NCBI RefSeq assembly: GCF_024464595.1
Contig: NZ_JANHAW010000004.1
Span: 124,001 to 188,000 of the forward strand
Direction of reading: 5' to 3'
DNA from: Halobellus litoreus
GTDB lineage: Archaea > Halobacteriota > Halobacteria > Halobacteriales > Haloferacaceae
Length of the DNA stretch: 64,000 nt
How positions within the stretch are numbered: the stretch's first letter is position 1; every line of letters starts with the position of its first letter. The notes under the pieces were generated by a model. It saw only the letters and a program-made list of their open reading frames with translations. It did no database searches and was not told where the DNA came from. Position numbers and translations under genes: made by a program. Below are positions 53,166 through 60,037 of this stretch, piece by piece.

Positions 53166-53549
53166 TGCAGCAAACGCTCGTTGGCTGTGCCTTCTGCGAC
53201 GCCCCTCCTGGCACCGAGACTGGCGAGGCCCACACCTGGGGCCAGGACGAGCGGGTCACTCACCCGATCTGTTTCGACTGTGCCATCCAGACACGGCCAG
53301 ACCCCGACAAGCACGACCAGCACGCTTGCGACGGGTGTGGGCTCGTCGTCGACGCGCTCGCAGCGTCGCCGGCGTTTCACGCCGGCTTCTAGCGGGACCT
53401 TCGGTCCCGCCCAGCTCACGCGATTCCGCGTGTAGGTTAGCCATCTCGAGGGGCCGTTGCAACTGTGCGAGCGGTGTAGTCCAGGCGGGCTCGCGACGTA
53501 CTGGACGCGCGACCTCGAGGAACATCTCGTCGCAACGCCAGCGGAGTGA
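53165..53549 (+). pseudogene. Zinc-ribbon plasmid protein, copy C, broken by the same insertion
   Basis: The N-terminal 75 residues are intact (CAFC, CFDC, CDGC) and end in PAFHAGF and a stop at 53392. The former C-terminal part continues, degenerate, to 53549 (YWTRDLEEHLV is still readable). The break is the same 49-bp insertion with the hairpin GCGGGACC-TTC-GGTCCCGC as in copy B. The short product may be stable. Confidence 0.75.
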
Positions 53550-53638
53550 CCCCCTCCCGCATTTCTGGGCACGGAAACACCCGTCCACAGTAACAAACAT
53601 ACCAAACAACTATTTTCCAACAGTCCCAACACTAGTCT

Positions 53639-53998
53639 ATGTCGAGCGGCACCATCGATATCGACGAGTTCGAAAACGCTGACGCCGACGAATTCGAGGA
53701 ACGGAATGATACCGAGCGGATCGTGCTGTTCCTCGACAAGAATGACGATCGAGCGTGGAAGGCGACAACGATCGCCGAGCACCTAGGGCTGGATACAGAC
53801 GCCGTCAGTGCGATTCTCTCGCGATTGAAGGAACGAGGTCTCGTGCGGCACAAGCGCCCATACTGGGCGATCACGGACGATGAGGAACGGCTCCAATCTG
53901 CCTACCGGCTACACCGACACTACGAGACTGCAGACGAACAATACGGGGAGGAGCGTCTTGAGGACCTCCAAACCGACGAGATGGAAGACGTACAGTGA
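53639..53998 (+). CDS. Winged-helix protein, probable antitoxin of a MazF-like toxin
   Basis: A 119-residue acidic protein. The helix-turn-helix is WKATTIAEHLGLDTDAVSAI, followed by LKERGLVRHKRPYWAITDDE; the rest is a charged helix (YRLHRHYETADEQYGEERLE). Its stop overlaps the GTG of the next gene, a MazF-like toxin, in the usual antitoxin-then-toxin order. Winged-helix antitoxins for MazF-type toxins are less usual than AbrB or RHH ones. It probably binds its own promoter just upstream. Confidence 0.78.
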   Translation: MSSGTIDIDEFENADADEFEERNDTERIVLFLDKNDDRAWKATTIAEHLGLDTDAVSAILSRLKERGLVRHKRPYWAITDDEERLQSAYRLHRHYETADEQYGEERLEDLQTDEMEDVQ

Positions 53999-54336
53999 CT
54001 GCGTTCGAGGAACTGGAACGCGGTGACATCGTGTGGGCGACCGACCCACTCTCGGAGAAAGGTCGCCCGATGCTTGTGCTGGGAGCGCCTCAACTCCCGA
54101 ACCACGGTACCCAACTCATCACGGTCCTGCTCTCCACGAAGACCTATCACGAGGAGGCACTTACACTCCGAGACGACGACTACGAGGGTGACCCACTCGG
54201 AGAACGAAGTCACGTCCTCCCGTGGTCGCTCGCGACCCTCAACAGTGCTGCGAACGTAGAGCACTATCTGACCTCTCTCATCGACGAACGAACTGAGGAT
54301 GTGGCGAGCCAATTGATCGACTACATATCGTCTTGA
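53995..54336 (+). CDS. MazF/PemK-like toxin
   Basis: A 113-residue protein beginning at GTG 53995. The N-terminal ELERGDIVWATDPLSEKGRP and MLVLGAP match the MazF/PemK fold (the Gly-Asp-Ile-Val strand and Arg-Pro strand), followed by QLITVLLSTKTYHEEALTLR and SHVLPWSLATLN. Such toxins cut mRNA or rRNA at short sequences. It overlaps its putative antitoxin gene. A Doc fragment begins 6 bp after its stop, so several TA remnants are packed together. Confidence 0.78.
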   Translation: MTAFEELERGDIVWATDPLSEKGRPMLVLGAPQLPNHGTQLITVLLSTKTYHEEALTLRDDDYEGDPLGERSHVLPWSLATLNSAANVEHYLTSLIDERTEDVASQLIDYISS

Positions 54337-54341
54337 GGTGA

Positions 54342-54548
54342 CTGCTCGTTGCGGAGCATCCATTCGTCGACGGAAACAAACGAACAGCGCTCCGAACGGT
54401 GGTCGTTTTCTATATGCTGAACGGGTACACGTTCGACTACGGTGATGAAATTCGGGCCCTCTTGCACCGCTTCGCAGCTGACGAAGCCGCAGTCGACACA
54501 GAGACTGCAGTCATCTACTTCCGGACCTGCGCTCGTCGCAACCGTTGA
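54342..54548 (+). pseudogene. C-terminal fragment of a Doc/Fic toxin
   Basis: The frame opens after a stop at 54341 and reads EHPFVDGNKRTALRTVVVFY, then DEIRALLHRFAADEAAVDTE. HPFVDGNKR is the classic Fic/Doc active-site motif. The N-terminal half of the protein is missing. The fragment ends where the right end of the TnpB element begins (54545). Confidence 0.75.
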
Positions 54549-54566
54549 CATCCTCCCCGCCCTGAA

Positions 54567-55928
54567 CAGTAGTTGCCGAACCTAACTGAGATTCTTCACG
54601 CTGGGCTGCGTTGGTCGAAAGATGGTACAGACAACAGAGGTGAAACAAGTCTGTCGTGCTGCTTCGACGTTGCTATTCTCGGAGCTGGATTTTGGTGTCA
54701 AATCGTGCGGTGAGTACACGAGAGAGGATTTCGAGGAAATCCTCTCTCGTATCGCCTTCGATCACGAGTTCGCAAACACGGGTGGCAAAACGCTCCAACT
54801 TGACCGTGACGAGCAAGTGGACCTCACAGCCACAACTCGGAACCCTCTCGCTAAATCGCTGTTGTACCACCTGCGAAATCTTTCGACGGACGCTATCGAC
54901 GATCAGTTCGATGGCGTCCAGGATCGATTATTCGAAGTCCTCCGATCACAGCGGCGACTCCCCGATTTCGTCGATGTTGCCATCGATCTTCACGAGTGGC
55001 GCTTCTACGGATCAGCCGACACTGACCACGTGATAACGACGTATCCTGATTTAGGAACGAACAGAGCGTTTTGCTTCGCAACGCTGTGTATCGTTGCACC
55101 TCGCACTCGGTTCACGCTTGCTGTGCTGCCGATGGACGCGAACGGCTTTCGCGCCAAGCGCGAAGCCGTTCGCTCCTTACTCGAAACTGCGCGTGAGTAC
55201 GTCTCAATTCGGCACGTCTACCTCGACCGTGGATTCTACCAGGTCCACGTCGTTGCGGAGTTAGAGCAGTTGGGTGTTGACTACATCGTTCGTGCGCGAC
55301 CGAGTAGCGGAATGAAAGGCCGTCTCAGCGCCGGCGCTGAGACGGTCACCGACGAGTACACGATGCGACGAAAGCGAAAACCAACTGCGTCGGTAGACGT
55401 CACAGTCTTCGCAGTTCCGCACCGCACAATCGAAGACGAGCACGTCTGGTTCGTAACAAGCTTAGATGTAGATCCGGCGACAGCGAAGGCGTACGCGGCG
55501 GCGTTCCGCCGCCGCTGGGGCATCGAGACCTCGTATCGACAGATCGGTGACTTTCTTCCGAGAACGTCGTCGCCGACGTTCTCGGTGCGATTGTTCTACT
55601 TTCTGTTCGCGGTTTCGCTGTACAATCTCTGGGTGCTAGCCAACGTGTTAGCTTCAGCTGACACAGTTCCAAAGACACCGCCGATCTCAACACGAATCTT
55701 CCGTAGATTCGTTCTCTCAACAGACTACGGCTGAATACGCATTCGAGTCCGACCGGGATGACCGGTGAGTGCGCCCTGTTGTGGAGAGGCATCGCTCGGG
55801 AGCGCCGCTGGCGCGGCGCTCCCTCGCTCTCTCAGAGAATCTGTCATAGCGCAATTCGACACGACGGCGAGATCTCCGATCTCAACGGCTTTCTCAGCGC
55901 GGAGCAGAATCTGATTCGGCAACTACTG
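54567..55928 (+). mobile_element. ISH3-like insertion sequence (1362 bp)
   Basis: Terminal inverted repeats CAGTAGTTGCCGAA (54567-54580) and TTCGGCAACTACTG (55915-55928) bound one transposase gene. TGAA is present on both sides (54563-54566 and 55929-55932) and may be a target duplication. The 190 bp after the transposase gene hold a large hairpin (GGAGCGCCG/CGGCGCTCC) but no gene. Confidence 0.75.
54622..55734 (+). CDS. ISH3-like DDE transposase
   Basis: A 370-residue transposase. The first catalytic Asp is in DVAIDLHEWRFYG (about residue 122), the second in HVYLDRGFYQVH (about 199), and the Glu in RRRWGIETSYRQIGDF (about 303). The Tyr-Asp-Arg-Gly-Phe-Tyr and Gly-Ile-Glu-Thr-Ser-Tyr blocks are typical of ISH3 and related haloarchaeal elements. 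The C-terminus ends a little early (RRFVLSTDYG), without the arginine-rich tail of some relatives. It looks complete and active. The family name rests on motif memory. Confidence 0.82.
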   Translation: MVQTTEVKQVCRAASTLLFSELDFGVKSCGEYTREDFEEILSRIAFDHEFANTGGKTLQLDRDEQVDLTATTRNPLAKSLLYHLRNLSTDAIDDQFDGVQDRLFEVLRSQRRLPDFVDVAIDLHEWRFYGSADTDHVITTYPDLGTNRAFCFATLCIVAPRTRFTLAVLPMDANGFRAKREAVRSLLETAREYVSIRHVYLDRGFYQVHVVAELEQLGVDYIVRARPSSGMKGRLSAGAETVTDEYTMRRKRKPTASVDVTVFAVPHRTIEDEHVWFVTSLDVDPATAKAYAAAFRRRWGIETSYRQIGDFLPRTSSPTFSVRLFYFLFAVSLYNLWVLANVLASADTVPKTPPISTRIFRRFVLSTDYG

Positions 55929-55959
55929 TGAAGGGCGAGGATTCCCGAGCGTTGGGATA

Positions 55960-57228
55960 TTACGGTTCGCAACCCACCTGTTCCCTCGGGCGGAACGACC
56001 CAGAGGTTTGGTTGAACAGGTAGGCTACTGGCCGTGCCAAACGACCGTTACTCATATCCTCCGTTGGGGGATTCTGAGTTATCTTTCTGCGAATATTCAC
56101 CGCACCATTCACGTCCGCGTTCATCGTTGCACAGCACGATTCACAGACGTACAGGCCACGTTCCACACGGTTGGCGTCACGCTTCCGTCCACAGCACGAA
56201 CACGTCTTCGACGTATCTCTCTCGGAAACACGGTCAACAAGGATTCCGTGTTCCTCTGCTTTGTACTCCAAGAGCGTCGTGAAGCGGTCAAACTCCCACC
56301 CGTGGAGTTTCTTGTTCCCGCTTCGACCCCAGTCCCGTGACTCTCCGTTCTCGTCTTCATGAATATCGCTCAAGTCACCGATGGCAATACGACCAACTTC
56401 GTGGCCGATGCACCGCTCTACAACGTGCTTGGCGAGCGAGTGCAGGAAGTGGTCTTTCCGACGCGAGAGTTTCTGTCGGGCGCGAAGCGCACGGTGTGAC
56501 GGGCCGTTCTCGCCCTCTGTGTCGTACTCGTCACGAGTGAAGTAGTGCTTGTCCTGCTTCAGCACGTTCCCCGGATACAACTCGGCGTCACCGTTGTCGT
56601 AAGCGATCGCGAGGTAGTTCTTGATGCCGAGGTCGATCCCCGCCGTGTTGTCTCCCGGTGCGTCCTCGACGGGAATTTCGACCTTACAGACGAGGTGCAG
56701 TTCCCAGCGGTCGCCGTTCCAGACGGCGCGAACCTGCTGGATGTTCTCCACAGTCACGTCTGGTCGTGTTTTGTACTCACAGAGGATGAAGTCCGAGCGG
56801 TGGTTCTTTAGGTTGAATCCCTTGCTTAGACGAAGTTGGTTGTGCTTCGTGTCGTGCTTGATGCCTTTCTGCTTCCACGTCACGGTGGAGCGCGGGTGTT
56901 CGTCGCCGTGTTTGCGATAGCCCGGTGGGTTGGCGTCCTCGTCTCCGCGTTGGCGTGCTTTGTACCAACTGGTGAACGACTCAGCAAGCTCTTCAAGAAC
57001 TCGCTGACTTGACTGAGAATGTAGGTCACTGTATCGTTCGTGTTCCTTGAGTTCGGATTTGAGTTCGCCGTCGTCGGGGATTTCCCCGTCTTCATCCCAT
57101 CGGCCTTGCGTGTAGTATCGGGCGACATTCCACAGTTTCGACGCGGAGAACCCGCACTGGTTGAGGTCGTCACTCACCTGTTGGTGGTTAACGATTTTCG
57201 CCCGATAGGTGCGAGTTGTCTCCAGCAT
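55960..57228 (-). CDS. tnpB: TnpB of a second IS1341 subfamily, Glu to Gly at RuvC-II
   Basis: A 422-residue TnpB, started at the ATG MLETTRTYRAKIVNHQQVSD. RuvC motifs are NTAGIDLGIKNYLAIAYDNG (first Asp), RIAIGDLSDIHEDENGESRD and MNADVNGAVNIRRK (last Asp), with a zinc ribbon CSCCG and CESCC. At the position where copies 1 and 3 have FEDL, this protein has IGDL, with Gly in place of the catalytic Glu. Acidic residues follow closely (DIHEDE) and may substitute, or the nuclease may be weak or dead. It is only distantly related to the protein at 4151-5407. Confidence 0.88.
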   Translation of the reverse strand: MLETTRTYRAKIVNHQQVSDDLNQCGFSASKLWNVARYYTQGRWDEDGEIPDDGELKSELKEHERYSDLHSQSSQRVLEELAESFTSWYKARQRGDEDANPPGYRKHGDEHPRSTVTWKQKGIKHDTKHNQLRLSKGFNLKNHRSDFILCEYKTRPDVTVENIQQVRAVWNGDRWELHLVCKVEIPVEDAPGDNTAGIDLGIKNYLAIAYDNGDAELYPGNVLKQDKHYFTRDEYDTEGENGPSHRALRARQKLSRRKDHFLHSLAKHVVERCIGHEVGRIAIGDLSDIHEDENGESRDWGRSGNKKLHGWEFDRFTTLLEYKAEEHGILVDRVSERDTSKTCSCCGRKRDANRVERGLYVCESCCATMNADVNGAVNIRRKITQNPPTEDMSNGRLARPVAYLFNQTSGSFRPREQVGCEP

Positions 57229-57419
57229 CGGACTGTGTTCATAACCAGTTATGGGAGATTGTATATTAAAGGCAACGATTGGGCGTGGAATATCCAGCAG
57301 TGTCATGGAACGTGGTTAGTGGAGGAGTTGTCGGCTGTATCCCCGCCCTGAAGGACGGGGTTTTAGCCTTGCATCTCGCATAAAAGCGGGACTGCTTTAC
57401 CCACTTCCCACGAATACGC

Positions 57420-58313
57420 ATGAAGATGGCTCGGCTCGTCTTCTATCATCACCCACAGGCCGAGAATTTCTCACTCAAATATAGCTCGGCATCGGTAGCA
57501 GAGATCCGGTCTCAGCGAGAGCAATCCGACGAGTCGACAAAGCTCATCGGGTACCCCTTCGAAGCTCCGGTCTATGTGCTCTACGAAGGTGATTCAGAAA
57601 TCGAATCAGCCCAAGATATTGACTTCGATCAGGAATGGCTGAGCGACCGTATTCGTGACCTCTCCCGTCCTGGGCAGGTTGTCGCCTTCCGGTTAGTGGA
57701 ATTGCTCGAAGCTGCTGTCGATGTCCGAGATGAGGATGAGTTTCGGCTCTACAAGGAGTTCGAACCACAAAAGATCCAGCAGGCACTCGATCACGTATCC
57801 TGGGGAGCTCCACTTCCGAACGTCGCTGGAGAAGTGATGTCGAATTTGATTCTCCGACATTCCCTCCCGAATGCGAATCATCGGACTGGTATCGCGATGC
57901 TTCAGTTCTGTATTGAGAGTGTGGACCCGGATTTTGAGATGCCACGAACGCACGTCGACGACGACACCTGGCGAGAGTGGGTCGATCCCTACATCATTGA
58001 TTCCAAGCGGCTCATCACGGTCCGCCGGAACAACCTCCGTTTCAAGCAACTCGAAGAGTTGGACGTCGACCTCGTCGAACGGAAAGACAGGATCCAAATT
58101 CGATTAGCCGAGTTCGAGTTGGATATGCACTGGCGAGAAGCCCTGTCGAAGTACGCTGAGCAGCATGAATCCCACTGTACGGACTTCGCGCAGGCAGTTC
58201 TCGAACGAGCAGAACGAGACGATCTACTCGACCGTCAAGGACCAACGAGACAAGAGTTCATCACGTATCTGGAGGACGGACTCGTCGAACGAGACTTCAG
58301 AGAAATGTTCTGA
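57420..58313 (+). CDS. Divergent Fic-like protein
   Basis: A 297-residue protein started at MKMARLVFYHHPQAENF. Around residue 150 the motif HSLPNANHR follows the spacing of the Fic active site (H-P-F-X-X-G-N-X-R) with Leu for Phe and Ala for Gly. It is preceded by a helix (AGEVMSNLILR) and followed by TGIAMLQFCIES, as in Fic folds. The C-terminal half is helical and charged (RLAEFELDMHWREALSKYAE). It may transfer AMP or another nucleotide to a target, or act as a toxin. It lies between two TnpB elements and abuts a 34-codon gene on the other strand. Confidence 0.65.
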   Translation: MKMARLVFYHHPQAENFSLKYSSASVAEIRSQREQSDESTKLIGYPFEAPVYVLYEGDSEIESAQDIDFDQEWLSDRIRDLSRPGQVVAFRLVELLEAAVDVRDEDEFRLYKEFEPQKIQQALDHVSWGAPLPNVAGEVMSNLILRHSLPNANHRTGIAMLQFCIESVDPDFEMPRTHVDDDTWREWVDPYIIDSKRLITVRRNNLRFKQLEELDVDLVERKDRIQIRLAEFELDMHWREALSKYAEQHESHCTDFAQAVLERAERDDLLDRQGPTRQEFITYLEDGLVERDFREMF

Positions 58314-58418
58314 TCAGTCGCGAAGCTCGGCGACCGACTGACCGACCTCACGGACGTGCTCACTTCGCTCGAGGTCAAGTTCCTCGGCGAGATAGTCAAC
58401 CGTCTCTTCAAGGCTCAT
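58314..58418 (-). CDS. Tiny 34-residue acidic helical protein
   Basis: From the ATG at 58418 the minus strand reads MSLEETVDYLAEELDLERSE, then VREVGQSVAELRD and a stop that abuts the stop of the Fic-like gene. The amphipathic acidic helix looks genuine. It may be the remnant or partner (antitoxin-like) of the convergent Fic-like gene, but this is only suggested by position. Confidence 0.45.
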   Translation of the reverse strand: MSLEETVDYLAEELDLERSEHVREVGQSVAELRD

Positions 58419-58604
58419 ACTGGAAAGAAATCCGTCTAGCGGTATAAACCTAGTGCTGGAGCAGCTATGTAGCCCATCAGGGAAAGCGTCTGTTCATACC
58501 GAACCACGTACCACTCTGCTGAAAACTGTGGAAACGGTGACCGCATAGCGATACCCACCGAAATTACGCAGTGTCGCCATTTGCTGTCCACCAACCGAAC
58601 TCAA

Positions 58605-60010
58605 GTCAACTACCCCGTCCTACTCGCGCTGACCCGCTCGTTGAGGACGGGGCTTGTCCATGAGCTCGGCCTCGAACCCTTGCGGGTGGGCGGTGAATTC
58701 GCCGTTCGGCGTCACGGCCCCAGACTTTAGGGCAAGTTGACTGTCGCCCGTCCGCCGAGACGACTGTTGGCCTCGACGGACGTACCGCATCCCGATGTTC
58801 TTCGCCGCGTTGTAGTCCGCGTTCGCTTCCGACTCGCACTTCAGGCATCGGAAGTCATTTCTCGTCGGACGATTCTCGTCTGCCGTGAACCCACACTCGG
58901 CGCACCGCTGAGACGTGTACGCTGACCCGACTTCCTTCACCGAGGTTCCTTCCGCTTCGGCTTTGTACTCCACTTGCTCGTAGAGCGTTCTGAAGGCCCA
59001 CTTGTGACCCCACGACGCATTCGTTCGGTCGCGGATGTCGGTCAGGTCCTCGAATGCAATTATGTCACAGTCGTATCGGAGTGCTTCGCTTATCAGCGCG
59101 TTCGACGCTCGGTGGAGTACGTCACGGACGTAGCGAAGTTCCCGGCCGCTCGACTGTTCGAGCGTTCGGTGGGCGCTTCGCGTCCCGGTCTGTTGGAGTC
59201 CGGCACGCACCTTCTCAAACTCGCGGAGGTCGTGTGTTAACTCTCGCCCACTGAAGAAGTAGGCAGTGCTGGTGACGGCGAGGTTTTCGATACCGAGGTC
59301 AACCCCGAGGACCGTTCCGTCCTCGGCGGTGTTCCGCTCGGTGTCGGTCTTGTGGCGGCGGAATCCAATATGCAAGAAGTAGTCGCCGTCACGGGCGGTG
59401 AGGGTGCTTTCCGTGACGCTCCATTCGTCGGCGTCGATGTACTGCTGTTGGTAGCCATCGTCGGCGTCAGGCAGAGCAAGATCACACCGGATGCGACTCT
59501 CCGTGGTGGCGAGGGACACCGTATCGTCGTCAAACAGTGTCATTGTCCGAGTGTCGTATTTCACGGTCGGTGCGGTGAAGGTGGGCTTGCTCACCGTCTT
59601 GCCTTTTGACCGGCGTTCGATACAGCCGGTGATGGCTTGGGCGGCTTGGTGGGTGGCGAGAATCGCGTGCTGACTCCCGAGGTCGGTGTGTTCGCGCACG
59701 TCGTCGTAGGCGAGGGGTTGGATGTCGCTTTTGGCGTTGCACTTGCCCCACGCTATGTCCGTGGCGAGTTGGCACCCACGCTTCCACTCGGAGATGGTCT
59801 CTTCGAGGAGGTTGCATTGCTCGTCCGTAACTTCGAGACGAGTGATTGCCGTCCGACGAACGTAGTCGTCTGCCACTCTTTCAATGCAGACTGGAGGATA
59901 CTTATAGATGCGTGTTTGTAACCAAAACGTACGTGCTCCTCCCCTCCCTACTCGCTCCCGTTGGTCGCTCCTTGAGGAAGACGACTCCACGCTACCGCTT
60001 CAATTGAAAG
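58605..60010 (-). mobile_element. IS1341-type element, copy 3, sister of the element at 4022
   Basis: On the minus strand the left end CTTTCAATTGAAGCGGTAGC (down from 60010) and right end GGGGTAGTTGAC (finishing at 58605) match the element at 4022-5431. The hairpin CCCCGTCCT/AGGACGGGG before the end differs in sequence but keeps its pairing, which supports a structured guide RNA. Flanks differ between the two copies, so both ends are defined. Confidence 0.75.
58620..59876 (-). CDS. tnpB: TnpB, RNA-guided endonuclease, sister of copy 1
   Basis: A 418-residue TnpB started at GTG 59876 (ADDYVRRTAITRLEV), matching the start used for the copy at 4151; the longer frame upstream lies in the left end. 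RuvC motifs VDLGIENLAV, FEDLTDIRDRTN and ADYNAAKNIG and the zinc ribbon CAECG/CLKCE are present, although the last cysteine pair reads CLKCE rather than CVKCG. By eye the two proteins are about 90 percent identical, so they moved recently. It should be an active guide-RNA nuclease. Confidence 0.93.
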   Translation of the reverse strand: MADDYVRRTAITRLEVTDEQCNLLEETISEWKRGCQLATDIAWGKCNAKSDIQPLAYDDVREHTDLGSQHAILATHQAAQAITGCIERRSKGKTVSKPTFTAPTVKYDTRTMTLFDDDTVSLATTESRIRCDLALPDADDGYQQQYIDADEWSVTESTLTARDGDYFLHIGFRRHKTDTERNTAEDGTVLGVDLGIENLAVTSTAYFFSGRELTHDLREFEKVRAGLQQTGTRSAHRTLEQSSGRELRYVRDVLHRASNALISEALRYDCDIIAFEDLTDIRDRTNASWGHKWAFRTLYEQVEYKAEAEGTSVKEVGSAYTSQRCAECGFTADENRPTRNDFRCLKCESEANADYNAAKNIGMRYVRRGQQSSRRTGDSQLALKSGAVTPNGEFTAHPQGFEAELMDKPRPQRAGQRE

Positions 60011-60037
60011 AAGCCCTCCGAAGCGATCGAGAGCGTT

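Larger units (their letters stand above)
54545..57370 (-). mobile_element. IS1341-type element 2, interrupted near its right end by an ISH3-like insertion
   Basis: The right-end hairpin of this TnpB element is split. GACATCCTCCCCGCCCTGAA lies at 54547-54566, and GAAGGGCGAGGATTCCCG at 55930-55947; joining them rebuilds one perfect stem. The left end is the hairpin CCCCGCCC-TGAAG-GACGGGG near 57341-57361. TnpB lies between at 55960-57228. The insertion therefore separates the guide-RNA scaffold from whatever guide lay outside. Confidence 0.72.
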
